64,000 nt of DNA. Source: Flavobacterium sp. GTDB lineage: Bacteria > Bacteroidota > Bacteroidia > Flavobacteriales > Flavobacteriaceae. Of this stretch, positions 56,901 to 64,000 are shown in pieces. The notes beneath the pieces are model-generated. The model was not told the origin of the DNA. It saw only the letters and a list, made by a program, of their open reading frames with translations, and searched no databases. The number at the start of each line of letters is the position of its first letter. The first letter of the stretch is position 1. The translations under genes were made by a program, and so were the position numbers. The DNA lies in contig NZ_JAPZSU010000020.1 of assembly GCF_027531905.1 (NCBI RefSeq), positions 1 through 64,000 of the forward strand, read 5' to 3'.

Positions 56901-58922
56901 GGTATTGGTACCTATTATTATCGAGTAAGAGCCGTTGGATGTAATGGAAGTACAAGTGCAAATGTCAATACGCCTCTAGGTTATCAAACGGTTGTTCTTG
57001 ATAGTCCTGGTACTCCCGCAGTTGGCACCATAACAAATGTTACTTGTTCATCAGCAGGTAGTGTTGTGTTGAATAATTTGCCTTCAGGGTCTTGGACAAT
57101 CAATCAAATAGGTACATCTACTGCAGCGTATTCAGGTTCTGGAACGAGTTATACGGTTACAGGATTGACCGCAGGTAATTATACGTTTACTGTAACAAGA
57201 GGATGCACTTCATTGCCAACAATAAATGTTCCTATTATAAATTCTTCAAGTACCACATGGAATGGTTCTTCTTGGAGTAATGGTATCCCAGATGCCACAA
57301 AAAATGCTATAGTCTCAACAGTAGTACCCAATTCTCCTTTTACTTCGAATTTAACGGCTTGTGCATTGACTATAAGTTCCGGGGTTATCGCAACAGTTCC
57401 CACTGGAGTTACTTTGACCATCACGAATGCCGTTACGACCAACGGGCAGTTAATTTTCGAAAACAACGCAAGCTTGGTACAAACCACAAATGCCACGAAT
57501 ACCGGAGCTATAGAATACCGTCGTAAATCATCCCCAATGAAAAATTTTGATTTTACGTATTGGGCTTCGCCAGTAAGTGGGCAAACGGCAAAATTATTAT
57601 CCCCAAATACCTTATGGGATAAGTATTTTAGATTTAGTGGTTCGGCTAATGATTGGGTTTTTGATGACGGCGAAATGAAACCTGGAGTTGGATTCATTAT
57701 CCGCACGCCCAAACCTGGGATTTATGGGGCACCTTATCCAGAAACAGTTGTCATGCCTTATGCACAGCCAGTAGCTTTCAAAGGCGTTCCAAACAATGGG
57801 AATTATTCCTTTATTGCTGGTGCTAATCAAATGAATCTACTTGGGAATCCTTACCCATCAGCAATTGATGCGGATAAGTTTATAATTGATAATGTTAATA
57901 TTATTGATGGTGCGTTGTATTTTTGGACGCACAATACTGCAATCGCGCAGAGTGGCTCGGACTATGTTTATACCGCTGATGATTATGCGAGTTATACCTT
58001 AACTGGTGGAACCGGAACTGGAGTTGGAAATTTTGTAGATGCCAATGGTAATGGAGTTATGGATCCAAATGAAGAAATGGTTTCCAATAAACCACTTGGA
58101 AAAATTGCTGCTGGTCAATCTTTTTTTGTAGAATCCAAAGCCATACCTACTGCTACTCAATTTGTATTCAATAATAACATGCGTGTGGCGGGTAACAATT
58201 CGCAGTTTTTTAAACAAGTAACCAATACCAAAAAAACAACCACTATCGAGAAAAACCGTATTTGGTTGAATTTAACCAACAGCGGTGGAGCGTTTAAGCA
58301 ATTGCTAGTAGGTTATATTACTGGAGCGACCAACGATTGGGATAATTTATATGATGGACTAACTTTTGATGGGCAAGAGTTTGTCGATTTTTATAGTGTC
58401 AACCAAGGAAAAAATCTGACCGTTCAAGGGCGTGCTTTACCCTTTTCTGAAAAAGACGAAGTGCCTTTGGGGTACCGCAGTACTATTGCAGGAACTTTCA
58501 ATATTAGTATCGACAACAGAGACGGCGCTTTGGCAGGTCAAGCCATTTGGTTGGAAGACAAAAAGACCAATACCATGCATGATTTAACCAAAGGTAAATA
58601 TACTTTTATAGCAATAGACGGAGTAGAGAACGACCGCTTTGTCTTGAAATACACCAACAAAACTTTAGGAACAGATGATAATGAACCGGTGGATAAAGCT
58701 TTAATTGTAAGTGTTAAAAATAAAAAAATCACCGTTACGTCCTCGGCAGAAGCGATAACACAAGTACAGGTTTTTGATTTGTTAGGAAGAAAAGTGTACG
58801 ACAAATCGAAAATCAACACTCAAGAATGGACCCTTTCGAATTTATCTTTGAGTAATCAAATCTTGATTGTAAAAACTACTTTGGCCAACGGCGCCATCAG
58901 CAATAAGAAGATTATTTATTAA
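53955..58922 (+). CDS. T9SS-secreted beta-helix/PA14-like protein with type-C-like sorting signal (paralogue 2)
   Basis: 1655 residues. The signal region ends near LFLPFFGLGQ. Residues about 30-510 form a right-handed parallel beta-helix (repeats such as SNFIIANNILSNLS and NNITLANNVVSNV), as in polysaccharide lyases and adhesins; no catalytic set can be assigned. A PA14-like domain follows at about 641-806 (NVRGDDGVRLYIDGVLVFN), then an Ig-like domain, an FnIII domain at about 920-1010 and a beta domain. The shared module runs from about 1100 to the end, in places nearly identical at DNA level to paralogue 1. Probably a surface glycan-binding or degrading protein. Confidence 0.84.
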   Translation: MFESGFFARINEVCFRNLWFFLLFLPFFGLGQALSGNYIIGASQPAPFNTITNAVARINSSGVSGPVTFLLDDAIYSASESFPITINAFAGASAVNTLTIKPNTGKTVLIRANNSGATEVASVIDLNGADYVVFDGNNGSVNKALTVYNNSTVHTSPKTVFWLRNTASFNQVRNLNIQQNFSAVSDFSLGIFAGGSSISTASNANNPNTTVNNVNFVDVKHLLYVNGIDETGNANWTVSNTTNTTTNAVNKPFAGIVLTKTSNFIIANNILSNLSETNLAYGNFPFAGGIVVTANNGIISNNQVSDVISSIAKTAFGIYITGNNITLANNVVSNVASIGGGGTATQNGFGIILDGANNTKIYYNSVRLGVNQTSGISAPIYIESNCNALDIRNNIFINAQTSGSTRVAFYSAGMDTSKFLNLDYNNYVSAQHIGSWGDYYTPSNLKTTLANWKSATAKEANAKNITPDFVSNTTLRLQQTLNNESLQGIALAAVVTDIDGENRVKPYMGADEFTCTLPPTTSFGATQSICYNREVASPNIGGVTFSSVPFNRYVTLNVIQGLQYRIATTATNIGLIKKITLYNNATPAVALSNFSASSTTTSASLDWTASFTGVLRIEFTPTICQSSANTDTLTATFIGGNNTIDNPNAAGTNSWVGHVYDFSNAVGVPPTDANAFANYLGNFTQANTVSGTTRSFVQGYGGTDTCFPFTASGTSQTVRTDTFAVRYKMQTTSAVYPAGCYFVNVRGDDGVRLYIDGVLVFNAWEQQGPSNFRNVLVSLTGNSLLEFDFYEKGGENVSDFTIFPVDAATLSTINAITPAGTTIRCVNTNTLLTGSGVATQDNSNNKIPPVSFQWQSSTDNVNWTDIASATGKDYIVPGTNPVTATQVYYRRNLKGTTVNSSGCVYSSNVVTIITGTTGTPTAPTYTPGTEVTCSSFKANWNTVSSATSYRLDVSTGSGFTSFVSGYSNLNVGFVTSFNVTGLGIGTYYYRVRAVGCNGSTSANVNTPLGYQTVVLDSPGTPAVGTITNVTCSSAGSVVLNNLPSGSWTINQIGTSTAAYSGSGTSYTVTGLTAGNYTFTVTRGCTSLPTINVPIINSSSTTWNGSSWSNGIPDATKNAIVSTVVPNSPFTSNLTACALTISSGVIATVPTGVTLTITNAVTTNGQLIFENNASLVQTTNATNTGAIEYRRKSSPMKNFDFTYWASPVSGQTAKLLSPNTLWDKYFRFSGSANDWVFDDGEMKPGVGFIIRTPKPGIYGAPYPETVVMPYAQPVAFKGVPNNGNYSFIAGANQMNLLGNPYPSAIDADKFIIDNVNIIDGALYFWTHNTAIAQSGSDYVYTADDYASYTLTGGTGTGVGNFVDANGNGVMDPNEEMVSNKPLGKIAAGQSFFVESKAIPTATQFVFNNNMRVAGNNSQFFKQVTNTKKTTTIEKNRIWLNLTNSGGAFKQLLVGYITGATNDWDNLYDGLTFDGQEFVDFYSVNQGKNLTVQGRALPFSEKDEVPLGYRSTIAGTFNISIDNRDGALAGQAIWLEDKKTNTMHDLTKGKYTFIAIDGVENDRFVLKYTNKTLGTDDNEPVDKALIVSVKNKKITVTSSAEAITQVQVFDLLGRKVYDKSKINTQEWTLSNLSLSNQILIVKTTLANGAISNKKIIY

Positions 58923-58942
58923 AAAAATAACTGTTTAATTGT

Positions 58943-58980
58943 AAACCCTTTCAGAGTACTTGACTTTGAAAGGTTTTTTT
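58943..58980 (+). terminator. Intrinsic terminator of T9SS paralogue 2
   Basis: AAACCCTTTCAGAGT pairs with ACTTTGAAAGGTTT, then T-run. A second right arm (ACTTTGAAAGGGTTT) follows at 58981, as if the arm was duplicated. Confidence 0.85.
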
Positions 58981-59128
58981 ACTTTGAAAGGGTTTAGTTT
59001 TAACATGAAATATTTTTCTTAAATATCACTAAATCTGGGTATTGTCTATTAGAATGCAACTTAATATTTTTATTACAACAAATACTGTTAATTTATAAAA
59101 ATACTAATAGTGCTCTAATTTTAATTTT

Positions 59129-62100
59129 ATGCCTTTGAAAATAAAGAATACGTTGCTCTTGTTTTTAGTTCTTAGTTTTGGTTGTATTCCAGTTTTTGGT
59201 CAACAAGGAAAAGTTGATCCTACCTTTAACACCTACGACGATGGTCTTTTAGGGGATGGTTTTGATAATACCGTTAGAACTTTAGCCGTTCAATCCGATG
59301 GGAAGTTGATAGTTGGTGGGGATTTTCTAACTTTTAATGGGATGGCAACACCTTATTTATGCCGGTTAATGCCTGATGGATCTAAGGATGTGTCTTTTAC
59401 TTTAGGAACAGGTTTCAATAATAAAGTTTATGCTTGTCTACTGCAACCTGATGGTAAAATCGTGGTAGCTGGATCTTTTACCCAATTCAATGGTGCAACA
59501 GTGGGACGTTTAGTCCGCTTGAATTCAGATGGAACTCGTGATGCTTCATTCTCGTCTTCGCTTGGCGCCACCAATAATATCATATACGATATGACGTTAC
59601 ATCCCGATGGGAGTATTTTTTTGGTGGGAAGTTTTACGAATTTTAATGGAACTACTACCAATAGAATTGTGAAAATTTTAGGTAATGGAACAGTGGATAC
59701 TACTTTTGCGATTGGAACAGGAGCTTCGGGTTTGATAGAAAAAGTTGAACTTCAATCCGATGGAAAAATTATTATTGGAGGAGATTTTGATGTATTCAAC
59801 GGTGTTAGTGTTGGTAAAATTGCTCGATTGAAGGCCGATGGTAGTTTGGATACTAGTTTTACAAGTGGGCTTGGCTTTAACAATAACGTCAATGCCATAG
59901 GCATTCAAACCGATGGTAAAATCATTTTGGGAGGTTCATTTACCTCTTATAACGGAAATGTAGCCAATCGAATTGTAAGAGTAAACACCGACGGATCTGT
60001 AGATTCTTCTTTTGTTTCTGGCACAGGATTTAGTTTGGGGGCAGTTGAGACTATTTTGATTAATTCTAGTGGAGAACTTATGTTGGGTGGTTCTTTCTCG
60101 GGAACTTATAATGGAGTAGCAGTCAATAGAGTGCAACTTTTCAATCCAAATGGTAGCATAAATACCGCATTTGATATGGGTAATGGTCCAGCTTCTGCCA
60201 GTGTTTTTGCCTTAGAATACTTGATGGATACTTCTTGGTTTGTCGGAGGTTCTTTCTCCATTTTTGATGATCAAAATCAAGGGAAATTAGCCAAGATTGA
60301 TACGCAAGGCGCTTTGGATATTGGATATCTAACTTCGGGAGTGGGGCTGAACAACAGCGTTTCAAAATTACTTCCGCTATCAGACAAAAGTGTAATAGTT
60401 GTTGGGAATTTTACACAATTTAATGGTGGAGTCGCTCCTAGAATCACTAAACTCAACGAAGCAGGCGAAATGGATATCAGTTTTAATGGCTCTGGTCAAG
60501 GAGCTAATGCTACTATTCGAAATGCAACGGTACAATCCGATGGAAAAATAATCATTGTCGGTAATTTTACTTCGTTTAATGGAATAGCTGTTAATCGAAT
60601 TGCTCGATTATTAGCTAATGGTAGTGTTGATGCTTCGTTTAATATTGGATCAGGGTGCAACGGACAAGTGTATGGAGTAGCGATTCAGTCGGATGGAAAA
60701 ATTATCATCGTGGGTAATTTTTCTACTTACAATGGAATTCCTGCTGTAAAAATTGCGCGTTTATTTCCTGATGGCAGTTTAGATTCAAGTTTTATTTCGG
60801 GTTCTGGTGCCGAAGATGGGATAGTCGAAACCATAGCTTTGCAATCGGATGGTAAAATAATAGTAGGTGGGCATTTTACGATGTTTAACGGAATTTCTGC
60901 TCGCAGAATCATTCGATTAAACGCTGATGGGAGCATAGATACTAGTTTTTCGATCGGAACTGGGTTTGATGCTGCCGTTTATAGCTTAGCGGTTCAACCC
61001 GATGGCAAAATTATGGTCGGAGGTTCTTTTGCTGCTTTTAATGGAAATGCAAGACGAAGAATCGTTCGCCTAAATTCTGATGATAGTTTAGATACTAGTT
61101 TCAGTATAGGATCAGGATTCAGTAACGGAACGGTTCGTGATATTTTGATTCAGCCGAATGGTAGACTGCTACTTGGAGGCACATTTTCTGGAACTTACAA
61201 TGGAGCGACAGTCAAAAGGATGCTTCGCTTACAAGCGAATGGTACTGTTGACGGAAGTTTTTTGGTCAATTTGAATGGTACACTTTCTACCATGGCTTTA
61301 ACTTCAGATGAAAAAGTGTTGATTGGAGGTACCTTCAATTCAGTTTCTGGAATTACGAAACATCGAATTGCTAGACTCATGTTGTGTGTAGACCAAACCA
61401 AAAGAATAGCTGGAACTTGGACTAATGGTGCGCCAACTCCGGGGAAAGAATTGCTTTTTGAGGATCATTTTGCCATTGTCAACACTACCTATGCTTGCAA
61501 TTGTTCGATTGCTTCAGGTTTTGAAGTAAAAGTCAACGCTGGAAATACTTTAGCTTTGCGATACCAATATGACGGGAGCGGACTTTTGATACTTGAAAAT
61601 GAGGCAAGTTTGCATCAATTAGATGATCAGAGTAGTAATTCTGGGGTATTGCAAATGAAAAGAAATACGACTCCAATTCGGAAAATGGATTATACTTATT
61701 GGTCGAGTCCTGTGCAAAATCAGAAACTAATCGATGTCTCACCATTGACACTTTTTGATAAATTTTTCTCTTTTGATGGGGCAGCTAATGACTGGAAAGA
61801 GGAATTGCCTTCTGCGGTAATGACCATCGGAAGGGGCTATATTATTAGAGGTCCACAAGATTTTTCTACCACGCTGCCTTCAGTTTATCAAGCTGTTTTT
61901 ATAGGAATTCCGAATAATGGAACATATCGTTTTCCGGTGGGAAGTGATCAATACAATTTGATAGGAAATCCATATCCTTCAGCCATTGATGCTGATTTGT
62001 TTATGACTGATGAGAATAATGCAAGGATTATTTATGGTGCTTTGTATTTTTGGACACATAATACGCCTATTCAACAAAGTGGTTCAAATTATATTTATGT

Positions 62101-63010
62101 AGCTGATGATTACGCAACTTATAACCGTACAGGAGGTACAGGAGCGGTAAAAGATGCCGCCGTATCAGGAGGTCCAATTCCATCGGGTAAGATTGCATCT
62201 GGTCAATCCTTTTTTGTGGGGACAACGTCCAGTATTCCAGTTAATAGTAAGTTTGAATTTAAAAATAGTATGCGAGTAATTGGTCAAAACACTCAATTTT
62301 TCAAACAAGCAACAGTCAAAGAAACAGCAGCTATCGAAAAAAACCGCATTTGGTTGAACATGACCAATAGTGGAGGCGCTTTCAAACAATTGTTAGTTGG
62401 CTACATTACAGGCGCAACCAACGATTGGGATAATTTGTATGACGGGCCGAGTTTTGATGGGCATGAATTTGTAGATTTTTATAGCATCAACCAAGGGAGA
62501 AACCTGAGTATTCAAGGACGTGCCTTGCCCTTTGAAGCAACTGATATAGTGCCTTTGGGGTATCGGAGTACTATTGCTGGTTCCTATGACATCAGCATTG
62601 ACAACAGAGACGGGGCTTTGGCGAGACAAGAGATTTGGTTGGAGGATAAAAAAAACAACACCCTTCATGAGTTGACCAAAGGGAAGTACACCTTTACCGC
62701 CATAAATGGGGTGGAAAATGACCGATTTTTATTGAAGTATACTAATAAAACATTAGACACCCATGATAATGAATTAGTGAATAAGGCATTAATTATAAGT
62801 GTGAAAAACAGAAAAATCAACCTTACGTCCTCGAAAGAAGCGATAGTACAAGTACAGGTGTTTGATTTGTTAGGTCGGAAAGTTTACGATAAATCTAAAA
62901 TTAATGCAAAAGAATGGTCGATTTCGACTTTGCTTTCCAGTGAACAAACTTTCATTGTAAAAACCAGGTTGGCCAACGGAGCCATCAGTAACAAGAAGAT
63001 TATTTACTAA
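59129..63010 (+). CDS. T9SS-secreted delta-60 repeat protein with type-C-like sorting signal (paralogue 3)
   Basis: 1293 residues. Signal peptide ends near CIPVFGQ. Residues about 27-750 are some fourteen delta-60-type repeats of 50-55 residues, each with the pattern QSDGKIIVGGDF, FNG, RL..DGS.D.SF (a propeller-like fold). The shared C-terminal module starts about 755 (RIAGTWTNGAPTPGKELL) and ends [16 protein letters not shown] and the rest of the sorting domain. It is the most diverged of the three copies of the module. Delta-60 proteins are surface proteins of unknown ligand. Confidence 0.88.
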   Translation: MPLKIKNTLLLFLVLSFGCIPVFGQQGKVDPTFNTYDDGLLGDGFDNTVRTLAVQSDGKLIVGGDFLTFNGMATPYLCRLMPDGSKDVSFTLGTGFNNKVYACLLQPDGKIVVAGSFTQFNGATVGRLVRLNSDGTRDASFSSSLGATNNIIYDMTLHPDGSIFLVGSFTNFNGTTTNRIVKILGNGTVDTTFAIGTGASGLIEKVELQSDGKIIIGGDFDVFNGVSVGKIARLKADGSLDTSFTSGLGFNNNVNAIGIQTDGKIILGGSFTSYNGNVANRIVRVNTDGSVDSSFVSGTGFSLGAVETILINSSGELMLGGSFSGTYNGVAVNRVQLFNPNGSINTAFDMGNGPASASVFALEYLMDTSWFVGGSFSIFDDQNQGKLAKIDTQGALDIGYLTSGVGLNNSVSKLLPLSDKSVIVVGNFTQFNGGVAPRITKLNEAGEMDISFNGSGQGANATIRNATVQSDGKIIIVGNFTSFNGIAVNRIARLLANGSVDASFNIGSGCNGQVYGVAIQSDGKIIIVGNFSTYNGIPAVKIARLFPDGSLDSSFISGSGAEDGIVETIALQSDGKIIVGGHFTMFNGISARRIIRLNADGSIDTSFSIGTGFDAAVYSLAVQPDGKIMVGGSFAAFNGNARRRIVRLNSDDSLDTSFSIGSGFSNGTVRDILIQPNGRLLLGGTFSGTYNGATVKRMLRLQANGTVDGSFLVNLNGTLSTMALTSDEKVLIGGTFNSVSGITKHRIARLMLCVDQTKRIAGTWTNGAPTPGKELLFEDHFAIVNTTYACNCSIASGFEVKVNAGNTLALRYQYDGSGLLILENEASLHQLDDQSSNSGVLQMKRNTTPIRKMDYTYWSSPVQNQKLIDVSPLTLFDKFFSFDGAANDWKEELPSAVMTIGRGYIIRGPQDFSTTLPSVYQAVFIGIPNNGTYRFPVGSDQYNLIGNPYPSAIDADLFMTDENNARIIYGALYFWTHNTPIQQSGSNYIYVADDYATYNRTGGTGAVKDAAVSGGPIPSGKIASGQSFFVGTTSSIPVNSKFEFKNSMRVIGQNTQFFKQATVKETAAIEKNRIWLNMTNSGGAFKQLLVGYITGATNDWDNLYDGPSFDGHEFVDFYSINQGRNLSIQGRALPFEATDIVPLGYRSTIAGSYDISIDNRDGALARQEIWLEDKKNNTLHELTKGKYTFTAINGVENDRFLLKYTNKTLDTHDNELVNKALIISVKNRKINLTSSKEAIVQVQVFDLLGRKVYDKSKINAKEWSISTLLSSEQTFIVKTRLANGAISNKKIIY

Positions 63011-63026
63011 AGAAAGCTTTTAACTA

Positions 63027-63069
63027 AAAACCCTTTCAGAGGCTATAGTGCTTTGAAAGGCTTTTTCTT
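63027..63069 (+). terminator. Intrinsic terminator of T9SS paralogue 3
   Basis: AAAAACCCTTTCA pairs with TGAAAGGCTTTTT around a loop of about 17 nt; same stem sequence as the other two cargo-gene terminators. Confidence 0.85.
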
Positions 63070-63135
63070 TTACAGTTAGATTGGTTAATTGGTTAACTGT
63101 TTCAACTTTATCCGATTTAATTTTTTCCATAAAGC

Positions 63136-63212
63136 ACCACAAAGAAAGCACTAAGAAACATAAAGCAATACTGTATAACTTTGCGTCTTTGTGTCTTTGC
63201 GGTTAAATTTTT
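63136..63212. repeat. Fragment of the 177-bp repeat family
   Basis: ACCACAAAGAAAGCACTAAG at the left and TCTTTGCGGTTAAATTTTTT at the right match the start and end of units in the array at 47791-48357, with the middle shortened. The right end overlaps the stop codon of the neighbouring minus-strand gene. Confidence 0.65.
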
Positions 63213-64000
63213 TCGGTGTCTTTTAAGGCTTTTTTATTTTTATAATCAATCCATGCTTGCCCTTTTATTTTTCGCATGGCAGTATCAAAATAGCGCATGA
63301 TAAAAACATTATAAACAGCTTTGGATAAATTAGAAATTCTTCTTGGGAAGGCTCGTAAACTCATAGAAAAACCAGGAGTTTGATACTTCATGTAGTGCCA
63401 ATAGCCTTCAGGCATATAAAGCATTTCTCCGTGATTTAATGTTGTGATGAGTCCTTGCGCTTTTTTTAAGGCTGGGAATTTTTCAAAATCTGGATTATCA
63501 AAATCAATATCTTCTCTTGTGATTAAAGCATGAGGCACTTTATATAAATAAGGGGTTTGATCAGGGGCAAATAGCATGCATTGCTTTTTACCATGAAAAT
63601 GGAAATGTAGAATATTGGAATAGTCAATATCATAATGCATAAAAACTTTAGAGTTTTCGCCTCCAAAAAACAACATAGGCAATTGTTTGACCAAACGAAG
63701 TCCTATATTAGGCCATTTAAAATCATTTTGAAGTATGGGTACTTCTTTCATTAATTCGTATAAAAAAATACGATAATTTGTGGGTTTTGATTGCAATAGA
63801 TCAATATAATCGGCCATTTTCATGCTAGCATGAGCTGCATTGAATCCGTCTTTATGCGATACTGGGCGATCATCGTATAAGGGAACGATTTTGTCCCCTG
63901 CGATCGTTTTTATATAATTGAGATTCCACTTTTCGTATGCAGGCCAATCTTGGGTCAATTTTTGGATAACTACGGGCTTTTGTTTTTTAATGTATTGAGT
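63203..64000 (-). CDS. JmjC/cupin-8-like Fe(II)/2-oxoglutarate dioxygenase (5' end beyond window)
   Basis: The frame is open to the window edge (the first visible residues are TQYIKKQKPVVIQKLTQDWP), so the N-terminus is missing; a TTG at 63958 is not a credible start. 265 residues are visible. The facial triad of the cupin-8 family is recognisable: H-x-D in VFMHYDIDYSNILHFHFHG and the distal His in MPEGYWHYM. The family includes protein and small-molecule hydroxylases; the substrate is unknown. The stop codon lies in a dispersed repeat. Confidence 0.87.
   Translation of the reverse strand, partial: TQYIKKQKPVVIQKLTQDWPAYEKWNLNYIKTIAGDKIVPLYDDRPVSHKDGFNAAHASMKMADYIDLLQSKPTNYRIFLYELMKEVPILQNDFKWPNIGLRLVKQLPMLFFGGENSKVFMHYDIDYSNILHFHFHGKKQCMLFAPDQTPYLYKVPHALITREDIDFDNPDFEKFPALKKAQGLITTLNHGEMLYMPEGYWHYMKYQTPGFSMSLRAFPRRISNLSKAVYNVFIMRYFDTAMRKIKGQAWIDYKNKKALKDTEKI

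Noticed and set aside
63203..63958. Complete cupin-8 gene starting at a TTG at 63958
   Set aside because: The frame stays open to the window edge with family-like sequence (KKQKPVVIQKL), so the gene is truncated by the window.

Overview
The window looks like chromosomal DNA from a Flavobacterium or close relative (Bacteroidetes). It is AT-rich and has Bacteroidetes-type promoters (TTG about 20 nt before TAnnTTTG) with few Shine-Dalgarno sites. It carries type IX secretion (T9SS) cargo and a PorZ-like protein, a separate atpD-atpC pair, DUF4270 and SGNH lipoproteins, a TonB-dependent receptor, and family-typical neighbourhoods such as yicC-gmk and GT5/DUF4270/glmS. No tRNA, rRNA, CRISPR array or complete insertion sequence was seen.

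Layout. 1-6.7 kb: the edge of an unidentified gene, gmk and a YicC nuclease (minus strand), an EamA exporter with an ArsC/Spx-like protein, a DinB-like protein, a DUF3298/4163-type lipoprotein, a trans-sulfuration PLP enzyme and an outer-membrane protein. 7-20 kb: gdhA, porZ, recO, two secreted proteins of unknown role, ileS, a DksA/TraR-like protein and lspA. 20-29 kb: radA with an esterase-like protein, panC-panD, and divergently from them a half-length GT5 protein, a DUF4270 lipoprotein and glmS. 29-36 kb: a TonB receptor, an SGNH lipoprotein, atpD-atpC. 36-39 kb: an outer-membrane protein overlapping a vanadium-haloperoxidase-like lipoprotein. 39.5-49 kb: biotin genes (bioF, then bioD-bioA and a ketoacyl synthase) interrupted by a TraB/GumN protein and an ECF sigma factor with a membrane partner, then recX. 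49-63 kb: three giant T9SS cargo proteins with different N-terminal domains but one shared C-terminal module of about 540 residues ending in a type-C-like sorting signal. The right edge cuts a JmjC/cupin-8 gene.

The most unusual content is a dense set of short palindromic or inverted-repeat elements. (i) A MITE-like element of 170-175 bp, two copies, near-perfect terminal inverted repeats and 10-bp target duplications, each copy inserted in a pre-existing hairpin. (ii) A two-armed C/G-rich palindrome present in the yicC-gmk spacer and also, in frame, inside ileS. (iii) A 33-bp palindrome exactly 11 codons long, in frame inside the ketoacyl synthase, whose half-sites resemble several terminators here. 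(iv) An element of about 125 bp, potentially structured as RNA, that runs up to the start codon of two unrelated genes (bioD and an outer-membrane protein). (v) 177-bp tandem repeats and related scattered fragments, one of which supplies the last codons of recX. IleRS carries GIHH in place of the HxGH signature. Functional statements rest on reading the translated sequences; no database search was run.
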